Shown piece by piece: positions 1 to 5,800 of a stretch of 7,299 nucleotides of DNA; within the stretch, counting starts at the first letter, position 1; each line of letters starts with the position of its first letter. The stretch lies in assembly GCA_031280855.1 (NCBI GenBank), contig JAITGH010000198.1, positions 1 through 7,299 of the forward strand, in the 5' to 3' direction. The notes beneath the pieces were generated by a model. The model made no database searches. It saw only the letters and a list, made by a program, of their open reading frames with translations, and had not been told where the DNA came from. This DNA comes from Oscillospiraceae bacterium (GTDB lineage Bacteria; Bacillota; Clostridia; Oscillospirales; Oscillospiraceae). Position numbers and translations under genes: made by a program.

Positions 1-1814
1 GTATTCTTATCCCGTATCAGCGAGCTATTCCGAAGCGCGTGTATCTCCGCAACCGGGCGTTCCGAAATCGTCTGCATCAACCGCGCCAGCGCAAGCACAA
101 TGAACACGATGTTCGGGAAATAGTGGTACGCGAACGCGATGCGCGGTATGAAGATCCACGGTAACAGCTGCGACAGCCAACCCGCAAAGATCAGGTGAGC
201 CGCTCGGTCGCCCTTAATCGCGAGCCGTACCATGTACGCCATCGCCGCAAGTCCCGCCCATGTGATAAGCGGGTTCGTGAACGCGCCGAACACCGACTCC
301 ATCCCATCCGCGTCACGCGGGTTGAACCACTGGAAGTACAATATCGGACGCGCATCCACGATCCACTGGTACCACGCGGACGAGTACGGATGCTCCGACA
401 CCAGTTCGCCGTGATAGCTGAGCATGTACTTCTGATTCTCCCATACCATCTTCAGGAACCCCATAAGCGTGCCGTCCCGCGACGCGCCGTAGTTCGCCGA
501 CGCGTACGGCAGATAGCTCAGGCAGTACACGAGTGCGGGTATCACCAAGAAGAACAGCACGCTTAGTAAGACAAGCGACACGACTCGGCTTCCAAGTCGG
601 AATGACTCGTCATCGCCCGCTCCCGACTCCGCCGACTCCGCAATGCGCTTCTTCCCGAACCGTACAATGTGGAACAGCTTTACAGCCCACATCCACGCCA
701 GCCCGAGCGCTCCGTACAGCGCGATCCACTTCGTCGCCGCTCCAAGCCCGAACGCCAGTCCGCTCAACCCCAGCCATAGCGCACTCTTACCCAGCGGAGC
801 CTCGTCCGGCAGCGTCACGTACCGGTACATGAAGTAGTACATCAGCAAGATGAACAGCACGACTTCCGTATCCACCGTCCCGATCCGCGTCTGCACATAG
901 TGCATGAAATCGCTCGCCAGCAATACCGTCGCGCTTGCGGAGATCATCGGCTTCCCAAACATGTTCTGCACGAACACGTACAGCGGAATCAACATTATGA
1001 TCCCCAGTAACGCGCCCATGAATCGCCATCCGAACGGATTCATCCCAAACGCTTGGATCCCGATGCCCAGGATTATCTTACCAAGCGGCGGGTGAGTTAT
1101 CTCGTACGGAGTCCGATTCTCCAGGTGCTCATACGCTGTGCGAGGGTGATAGATCTCGTCGAAGTAGGAGTTGTACATCCAGTCATCGGGATCCGTCTCA
1201 AGACCCTGCTCATCGACCAGCAACGCAGAACGCTCATCCGCCGCAGTCAGCGGAACCACGTCGAACAATTGCCGTTGCATCTCGCCAATATTGAACGACA
1301 CCGTAGCGCGCCGCAGCACGAATTCGCCAAGCAGCATGTTCGGGTTATCGGCAGACACCCGCAGGAACCGCGTACTCGGCGGAAGCTCGGTCAGCTCCAG
1401 CTCGTGCCACTTGAGAACCGCGACCCAGTTTTGCTCGAACTCCGCGACTTCGTTCCAGTTGATTCCGTCGTCGGAGGCGTACAGCTTGTAGTTACCGGTG
1501 TCCACTCCGCTGAAGTAGCTCAAGTGGAACCCCTGCCCGATTGACGTGCCGACCTCCAACGTCAGAGGCTCGCCGTCGGTAAAACTTGCGAACGTCTGCG
1601 GAGTCTCCGTCGACCCGAGATTCCAAAACGCAAGTACCAAGTAGACCGCGATAATCACGACAAGCGGCGTCAGCGACTTAAACGTAAGCTTCTTAACGGG
1701 CGCGAGACCGCGCTCCGGAACCGGGTTCTTCTTCCACACCGTCGACGCGCAAATCAGGAACCACGCGCAGCACGCCAGCGTAACAATTGCGGGTATCAGC
1801 CAGAGGGATTTCAT
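1..1814 (-). CDS. PMT-family phospholipid-carrier-dependent glycosyltransferase with discoidin-like insert (3' end outside window)
   Basis: 604 codons are visible and the frame is still open at the window edge, so the C-terminus is missing. The protein looks like a polytopic membrane glycosyltransferase of the dolichyl-phosphate-mannose protein mannosyltransferase (PMT) superfamily. These enzymes transfer a sugar from a lipid-phosphate carrier to an acceptor on the outer face of the membrane. Hydrophobic helices lie at about residues 4-23 and 48-66. An outward loop follows, carrying the family's acidic pair in SYFDEIYHPR (D219, E220) and the motif THPPLGK (240-246). More helices run from about 247 onward. 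The segment HPYSSAWYQW (475-484) and the helix with FAYHYF (561-566) resemble the C-terminal four-helix PMT region. Residues about 73-170 resemble a discoidin (F5/8 type C) fold. The ATG at 1814 has an AGGAG site 8 bases upstream and lies 15 bp after the radA stop. The sugar and acceptor cannot be told from the sequence. Confidence 0.88.
   Translation of the reverse strand, partial: MKSLWLIPAIVTLACCAWFLICASTVWKKNPVPERGLAPVKKLTFKSLTPLVVIIAVYLVLAFWNLGSTETPQTFASFTDGEPLTLEVGTSIGQGFHLSYFSGVDTGNYKLYASDDGINWNEVAEFEQNWVAVLKWHELELTELPPSTRFLRVSADNPNMLLGEFVLRRATVSFNIGEMQRQLFDVVPLTAADERSALLVDEQGLETDPDDWMYNSYFDEIYHPRTAYEHLENRTPYEITHPPLGKIILGIGIQAFGMNPFGWRFMGALLGIIMLIPLYVFVQNMFGKPMISASATVLLASDFMHYVQTRIGTVDTEVVLFILLMYYFMYRYVTLPDEAPLGKSALWLGLSGLAFGLGAATKWIALYGALGLAWMWAVKLFHIVRFGKKRIAESAESGAGDDESFRLGSRVVSLVLLSVLFFLVIPALVYCLSYLPYASANYGASRDGTLMGFLKMVWENQKYMLSYHGELVSEHPYSSAWYQWIVDARPILYFQWFNPRDADGMESVFGAFTNPLITWAGLAAMAYMVRLAIKGDRAAHLIFAGWLSQLLPWIFIPRIAFAYHYFPNIVFIVLALARLMQTISERPVAEIHALRNSSLIRDKN
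1305..1598 (-). other. Discoidin (F5/8 type C)-like domain within the glycosyltransferase
   Basis: This region encodes about residues 73-170 of the PMT-family protein. It has the discoidin pattern of a strand ending in YKLYASDDGINWNEV (109-123), a W-rich strand near 130-137, then TRFLRVSADN (148-157) and a closing LLGEFVLR (161-168). It sits between the second hydrophobic helix and the D219/E220 loop, so it would face outside the cell. Discoidin folds usually bind carbohydrate or another surface ligand. Binding here is inference, and the assignment rests on motif pattern only. Confidence 0.65.
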
Positions 1815-1822
1815 CTTATGTT

Positions 1823-1827
1823 CTCCT
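1823..1827 (-). promoter_or_regulatory. Ribosome binding site of the glycosyltransferase gene
   Basis: The minus strand reads AGGAG here, 8 bases before the ATG at 1814. It lies just before the radA stop codon (1830-1832) in genome coordinates, entirely in the 15 bp gap. It fixes the start of the downstream gene. Confidence 0.75.
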
Positions 1828-1829
1828 GT

Positions 1830-3236
1830 TTATCGTAGAATATTGTCCGCTTTACCGTTGCCATTCGAGCGAATGTTACCGAACACCGTCTTCAACGCGT
1901 GTCCGACGTTCGCAACCTCCAGTACCTGTAAGCCGTCCGGGACACGCACTTTCTTCAAGCTTTGCGACGGCACCGCGACGGCGCCGAACCCCAGTCGCTT
2001 CGCCTCCGTCAACCGCTGCTCAAGGTTCGTCACGCTGCGAAGCTCTCCGGTTAACCCCACTTCGCCAATCGCGATCAGCTTATCGCCGACCGGCAGATCG
2101 AGATAGCAGGAGGCAAGCGCAAGCACTACCGCAAGATCCGCCGACGGCTCGTCCACCGTCAATCCGCCCACCACGTTGATAAAAACGTCGCCCGCGCTCA
2201 GCCGCAGCCCGCCGCGCTTCTCCGCAACCGCGATCAACAGCGACGACCGGTTGTAGTCGATCCCGTTGAAGTTCCGGCGCGGGTTACCGGAGTTCGTCGG
2301 CGATACCAACGCCTGAATCTCCGCGAGTATAGGGCGCGAGCCCTCCATAAGGCACGCGACGCACGTACCCGGAGCGTTCATCGGGCGACCCGACAGCAAC
2401 ATCTCCGACGGGTTCTCCACATCGCGAAGTCCGTCGCCCGCCATCTCGAACACGCCGATCTCATTCGTACTCCCAAACCGATTCTTCGCCGACCGCAGCA
2501 GCCGATAGCCCGCCGTTCGCTCGCCCTCAAAGTACAGCACGCAATCCACCATGTGCTCCATGATCTTCGGCCCCGCGAGTGCGCCCTCCTTCGTCACGTG
2601 CCCCACGATGAACACCGCCACTCCCGTCGACTTCGCATATTGCATCAGCGACATCGTGCAGCTTTTGATCTGCCCGACCGAGCCGGGAGCGCCGTCTTGC
2701 GAGTCGTCGTACATCGTCTGAATCGAGTCCACCACCAGCACCGAAGGTTTCAGCCTATCCGCTTCCGCAAGCACGTCCGGGAGATTCCGCTCCTCGTATA
2801 CCAGCAAATTGCCGCCATCGATCCGCAGCCGTTCGGCACGCAGCTTCAACTGACGCTCCGACTCCTCCCCGGCGGCGTATAGAGTCGGTACGCCGCGCAA
2901 GTTCCCGCACAGCTGCAATAGCAAAGTCGACTTCCCGATCCCCGGCTCACCGCCGACCAGCACGAGTGAGCCCGCGATCACTCCGCCTCCAAGCACACGG
3001 TCAAGCTCCGCAAGCCCCGTCGGGAATCGGATCTCATCCGCCGAAACGTCGACCTCCGACAGGCGAGTCGCGCCCTTCCTCTCGCCCATTCGTCCGCGAG
3101 TACGCTCACGCTCCGCCACGGGCTCATGCTCCGCGATCGAGTTCCACGCCTTGCACGCCGGGCATTGCCCCGACCACTTCACTGTCTCGTTACCGCACTC
3201 CGTGCAGTAGTATACGGTTTTCGGCTGCTTCGCCAT
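1830..3236 (-). CDS. radA: DNA repair protein RadA (Sms)
   Basis: This encodes 468 residues, close to the family's usual 450-460. RadA is a hexameric, RecA-related ATPase that drives branch migration of recombination intermediates. The order of parts is standard. A four-cysteine zinc finger has C11, C14, C25 and C28. The RecA-like ATPase core has Walker A GGEPGIGKS (95-103) and Walker B VLVVD (166-170). The RadA signature KNRFGS is at 251-256. A Lon-protease-like C-terminal domain runs from about 290 to 455, including DEPSADLAVVLAL. I chose the ATG at 3236 because family members begin a few residues before the zinc finger and because GGAGG precedes it. An in-frame TTG at 3269 would add 11 residues (MTTKARPCGGN) and overlap the upstream stop as TTGA, but those residues look like a translated leader. 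It lies 29 bp after the amidase gene and 15 bp before the glycosyltransferase. Confidence 0.97.
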   Translation of the reverse strand: MAKQPKTVYYCTECGNETVKWSGQCPACKAWNSIAEHEPVAERERTRGRMGERKGATRLSEVDVSADEIRFPTGLAELDRVLGGGVIAGSLVLVGGEPGIGKSTLLLQLCGNLRGVPTLYAAGEESERQLKLRAERLRIDGGNLLVYEERNLPDVLAEADRLKPSVLVVDSIQTMYDDSQDGAPGSVGQIKSCTMSLMQYAKSTGVAVFIVGHVTKEGALAGPKIMEHMVDCVLYFEGERTAGYRLLRSAKNRFGSTNEIGVFEMAGDGLRDVENPSEMLLSGRPMNAPGTCVACLMEGSRPILAEIQALVSPTNSGNPRRNFNGIDYNRSSLLIAVAEKRGGLRLSAGDVFINVVGGLTVDEPSADLAVVLALASCYLDLPVGDKLIAIGEVGLTGELRSVTNLEQRLTEAKRLGFGAVAVPSQSLKKVRVPDGLQVLEVANVGHALKTVFGNIRSNGNGKADNILR

Positions 3237-3240
3237 ATTA

Positions 3241-3245
3241 CCTCC
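3241..3245 (-). promoter_or_regulatory. Ribosome binding site deciding the radA start
   Basis: The minus strand reads GGAGG followed by TAAT and then the ATG at 3236. The 4-base spacing is a little short but usable. This site supports ATG at 3236 over the upstream in-frame TTG at 3269. Confidence 0.7.
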
Positions 3246-3265
3246 ACACGGGCGAGCCTTCGTCG

Positions 3266-3946
3266 TCAAGTAACCTCAAGCACGGCAACCAACAGAGCCG
3301 CCGCAATCTTGTTGCGATAGTCGTCGTCCATCAGCAGCGCACGCTCCTCCGGATTCGATAGGAACCCGCACTCCGCCAGTATCGCGGGACATCCGGTGTT
3401 CTTCATCAGATAGATCGTGTCAGCGATAGGAGCCGGAGCCTTCGTAAGCGTAGGCGCGATCGCACGTTCCAAACTCCGCGTTACGATCCCGGCAAGCTCG
3501 AACGATCCCGGGTGCTTCGAATAGAAGATCTGCGCCCCATGCGCTTCGCTCCGCTTGAAGTTGTTCTGATGAATGCTGATCAACAGCGCACGCTCCGTAC
3601 TGCGAATCAGCTTCATTCTGGCTTTCGAGTCCGCCGCCTTCGCCTTACGCAGGGTATCCGCGTCCTCCGGATAGTCAATCTCTTGGGAGCTTCGGGTAAG
3701 CGTCGCCGGTACGCCCAGCAATCCCATCATCGCGTCAAGCTTGAGCGCGATCGCAAGGTTTACCCCGCTTTCCACAACACCGCCGGAGACCGCTCCGCCG
3801 TCGTAACCGCCGTGACCCGCGTCCACGATGATATTGTACGCCGGACGCTGCGAATAGTACAGCGTCGCCGGCGGAGCCGCGCTCACGTTCATCGCATAGA
3901 CCGCGATCCCCGTCAGAATCGCCATAAAAAGTGAGACTCTCTTCAT
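3266..3946 (-). CDS. cwlD: N-acetylmuramoyl-L-alanine amidase, CwlD-like (Amidase_3 family)
   Basis: This 226-residue exported enzyme should cleave the amide bond between N-acetylmuramic acid and L-alanine in peptidoglycan. A hydrophobic N-terminal signal segment covers about residues 4-23, with a possible cleavage site after VSA. The zinc ligands and catalytic residues of Amidase_3 are all visible: H45 in DAGHGGYDGG, E59 in VVESGVNLA, H126 in SIHQNNF, and the catalytic glutamate E192 in AECGFLSNPEE. The block RKAKAADSKAR followed by an SIH strand, the GAQIFY strand, and AECGFLSNPEE all match the CwlD branch. In spore formers CwlD works with PdaA to make the muramic-lactam of spore cortex. 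A spore role here is inference, because no other sporulation gene is in the window. The gene has no cell-wall-binding repeats. The ATG at 3946 has GAGG 8 bases upstream. The gene ends 29 bp before radA. Confidence 0.88.
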   Translation of the reverse strand: MKRVSLFMAILTGIAVYAMNVSAAPPATLYYSQRPAYNIIVDAGHGGYDGGAVSGGVVESGVNLAIALKLDAMMGLLGVPATLTRSSQEIDYPEDADTLRKAKAADSKARMKLIRSTERALLISIHQNNFKRSEAHGAQIFYSKHPGSFELAGIVTRSLERAIAPTLTKAPAPIADTIYLMKNTGCPAILAECGFLSNPEERALLMDDDYRNKIAAALLVAVLEVT

Positions 3947-3949
3947 ACT

Positions 3950-3966
3950 GCATACCTCGTCTATGC
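3950..3966 (-). other. Small inverted repeat placing the cwlD ribosome binding site in a loop
   Basis: On the minus strand GCATA (3966-3962) pairs with TATGC (3954-3950), leaving a 7-base loop GACGAGG that contains the ribosome binding site. The stem is only 5 bp with two G-C pairs, so it would be weak and may be chance. It lies in the 45 bp gap between the membrane protein gene and the amidase gene. That gap holds no visible promoter or terminator. Confidence 0.3.
3955..3958 (-). promoter_or_regulatory. Ribosome binding site of the cwlD-like gene
   Basis: The minus strand reads GAGG, 8 bases before the ATG at 3946. An out-of-frame ATG at 3953 is too close to this site to be its start. The site lies in the loop of a small predicted hairpin (3950-3966). 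Confidence 0.6.
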
Positions 3967-3991
3967 TTATGAACCGTCCGCACCCGTAATG

Positions 3992-4591
3992 CTACTTTTT
4001 CAATCCGCCTGCCCGAGGTTCCTCGTCCGAACGCCGGAACATCAACCCGTCACGCAGATAGCGCGCCGCGTGCCCCATCTTATACCCCATCGCGGTGATC
4101 AGCACCGTCACACCAACCGCAGCGAACAGCAGCGGCTTCAATCCCAGATCCCACAACCCACTAAGCGGCGCAAGCAAATGCGCGTACAAGAAAAACGCTA
4201 CACCAGCGTTAACCTTAACGTCGGTGCCGACCGCGTAAGCGATACACGCGATCCCGGGCAGCGACGCGATCGCGGACGCGATCAGCCACTTCATCGGGCG
4301 CGGAGCGTAGTGGTCATAAAGCTCCATATTGCGGTCGTGCAACGCTATCTGCCACACGTCGCGATACAGCTTCGCCGCGAAGAATCCAAAGCACAGCACG
4401 CTGATCGCCCACTGCGCGTACGGCTCCGCGCCATCCGGAGGATTCGGTACCACCCATCGGTACAACAGCGTCAGCGCAAGCATGAGACACCCGCCAAGCA
4501 AGTGCGCGAACAGCACTCGAAACGTGATATAGAACAGCGTGCCCTTAGTCGCGGACGGATTAGTGTTGCTCAGTATGCTCCTCTTTCCCAT
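3992..4591 (-). CDS. Unrecognised multi-pass membrane protein
   Basis: I do not recognise this 199-residue protein. It has a short polar N-terminus (1-17) and four or five hydrophobic segments at about 20-46, 58-76, 102-121, 127-143 and 149-169. Its tail is charged (RRSDEEPRAGGLKK). Between the second and third segments lies a charged stretch, YRDVWQIALHDRNMELYDHYAPRP (in pieces 76-99), likely on one face of the membrane. No catalytic motif, transporter signature or cysteine cluster is visible. The ATG at 4591 is preceded by AAGGAGGT, the strongest ribosome binding site in the window, which supports real translation. The start codon lies inside the 3' end of miaB, with a 32 bp overlap, so translation may be coupled. 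The stop is 45 bp before the amidase gene. An envelope role is suggested only by membrane location and neighbours. Confidence 0.85.
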   Translation of the reverse strand: MGKRSILSNTNPSATKGTLFYITFRVLFAHLLGGCLMLALTLLYRWVVPNPPDGAEPYAQWAISVLCFGFFAAKLYRDVWQIALHDRNMELYDHYAPRPMKWLIASAIASLPGIACIAYAVGTDVKVNAGVAFFLYAHLLAPLSGLWDLGLKPLLFAAVGVTVLITAMGYKMGHAARYLRDGLMFRRSDEEPRAGGLKK

Positions 4592-5789
4592 TTTCGACCT
4601 CCTTCTGAAGTGCGATCAGCTTGTCAAACCGCGCAAGCTTCTCCGCCCGAGTCGCCGGATCTTCCATCGACGCCGCCGGCGTCCCAACCCGCGGGGAGTA
4701 GATGAACGTGAACAGCTTCGAGAACCGTACCCGACCGACCAGCTTGAGCGTATCCTCGAACTCCTCGTCCGTCTCACCCGGGAATCCGACGATCACGTCC
4801 GACGACAGCGTAACCTCCGGCACAAGCTCCCGCAGCCGCTCGATCTTCTCAAGGTACTCACCGCCGGTATACTTGCGGTTCATCGCCGCGAGCACGCGGT
4901 CGCTCCCGCTTTGGAACGGCAGATGGATCAAACGGCGCGAGACCTTTCCGCACTCCGCAATCGCACGGAACAGCGGCTCGCCCGCGTCCTTAGGGTGCGA
5001 CGTCCGAAAGTGGAGCGTGAACTCGCCCGGTAACCCGTCAAGCGTTCGCAACAGCGTCGGGAACATCGGCACGCCGGAGTTCAAATCGCGCCCGTACGAG
5101 TTCACGTTCTGACCAAGCAGCCAGATCTCCCGCACACCGGACTCTATCAAACTACGCGCCTCCGCTATCACCGCCTCAAGCTCGCGGGATCGCTCCCGCC
5201 CGCGCACGTACGGCACTACGCAGTATGTGCAATAGTTGTCGCAGCCGTACATCACGCTCAGCCACGCCTTCTCGCCCGGCTTGCGAAGCGACGGCAAGCC
5301 CTCAACACGCTCGCCGTCTATCTCTCTCGTTTCGGCAATTCGAGCATTGCCGTTAAGCGTGCGCTCAAGTAACTCGGGGAACCTCCAAAGCTCATGCGGC
5401 CCGAAAATCAAGTCAACGTGGCGATAGCTCTTCAGTAGTTTCTCCCGCATTGCCGGCTGCTGAACGGCGCAGCCGCAGACGGCGATCTTCTGCCCGCGCT
5501 TTCTGGTATGCACCAGATGACCGATGTTGCCCAGTACGCGGTGCTCCGCGTGTTCACGCACCGCGCACGTGTTGATAAGGATCAGATCCGCTTCCGCCTC
5601 GTACTCCGTGAACCCGTAACCCATCAACTGCAACATCCCGCGAAGCTGCTCGCCGTCCGCCTCGTTCTGCTGGCAGCCGTACACATCGACGAACGCAAGC
5701 CGCGCACTATCGCTCGCTTCCCGAATCCGCCGCATGATCTCGCGCTGTCCTGCCAGTTGAGCCTCACTAATCTTGGGAGTCTTCGTCAT
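4560..5789 (-). CDS. miaB: tRNA-2-methylthio-N6-dimethylallyladenosine synthase MiaB, lacking the TRAM domain
   Basis: This encodes 409 residues. MiaB is a radical-SAM enzyme that adds a methylthio group to N6-dimethylallyladenosine at position 37 of tRNA. The N-terminal methylthiotransferase domain carries the auxiliary-cluster cysteines C39 (VYGCQQNE), C75 (INTCAVRE) and C105 or C107 (AVCGCAVQQ). The radical-SAM cluster C183, C187 and C190 is in YGCDNYCTYC, followed by VPYVRGRERSR, which is typical of MiaB rather than MtaB or RimO. Further family motifs are LGQNVNSYG (225-233), TSHPKD (263-268), LPFQSGSDRVLAAMNRKYTG (290-309) and DVIVGFPGET (331-340). The protein ends at RFDKLIALQKEV plus a short charged tail, where the C-terminal TRAM domain normally begins. 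The usual length is about 440-470 residues. The ATG at 5789 has no clear ribosome binding site and lies 11 bp after the foldase stop, so coupling is likely. Confidence 0.95.
   Translation of the reverse strand: MTKTPKISEAQLAGQREIMRRIREASDSARLAFVDVYGCQQNEADGEQLRGMLQLMGYGFTEYEAEADLILINTCAVREHAEHRVLGNIGHLVHTRKRGQKIAVCGCAVQQPAMREKLLKSYRHVDLIFGPHELWRFPELLERTLNGNARIAETREIDGERVEGLPSLRKPGEKAWLSVMYGCDNYCTYCVVPYVRGRERSRELEAVIAEARSLIESGVREIWLLGQNVNSYGRDLNSGVPMFPTLLRTLDGLPGEFTLHFRTSHPKDAGEPLFRAIAECGKVSRRLIHLPFQSGSDRVLAAMNRKYTGGEYLEKIERLRELVPEVTLSSDVIVGFPGETDEEFEDTLKLVGRVRFSKLFTFIYSPRVGTPAASMEDPATRAEKLARFDKLIALQKEVENGKEEHTEQH
4597..4604 (-). promoter_or_regulatory. Strong ribosome binding site inside the 3' end of miaB
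   Basis: The minus strand reads AAGGAGGT, 5 bases before the ATG at 4591. It lies within the last codons of miaB and supports the overlapping start of the membrane protein gene. Confidence 0.85.
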
Positions 5790-5800
5790 ATCGCGTCACG

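Noticed and set aside
1053..1544. Plus-strand open frame of 163 codons
   Set aside because: It is antisense to the discoidin-like and first-loop region of the glycosyltransferase, which shows clear family motifs on the minus strand.
3735..3983. Minus-strand 82-codon frame overlapping the amidase start
   Set aside because: It overlaps the amidase gene in another frame. Its product is Arg and Gly-rich without motifs, and the amidase frame has signal peptide and catalytic residues.
3947..3991. Promoter or terminator in the largest intergenic gap
   Set aside because: The 45 bp gap has no convincing -35/-10 pair and no hairpin followed by a T run on the minus strand. Only the weak 5 bp inverted repeat is present.
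4500..4562. Frameshift hiding the TRAM domain of MiaB
   Set aside because: Neither of the other two minus-strand frames after the miaB stop encodes TRAM-like sequence. One is the membrane protein and the other meets a stop codon quickly.
3989..4705. Plus-strand open frame of 238 codons
   Set aside because: It runs antisense across the membrane protein gene and the end of miaB. The translation is an Arg, Gln and Pro-rich string without any recognisable domain, while both minus-strand genes have clear support.
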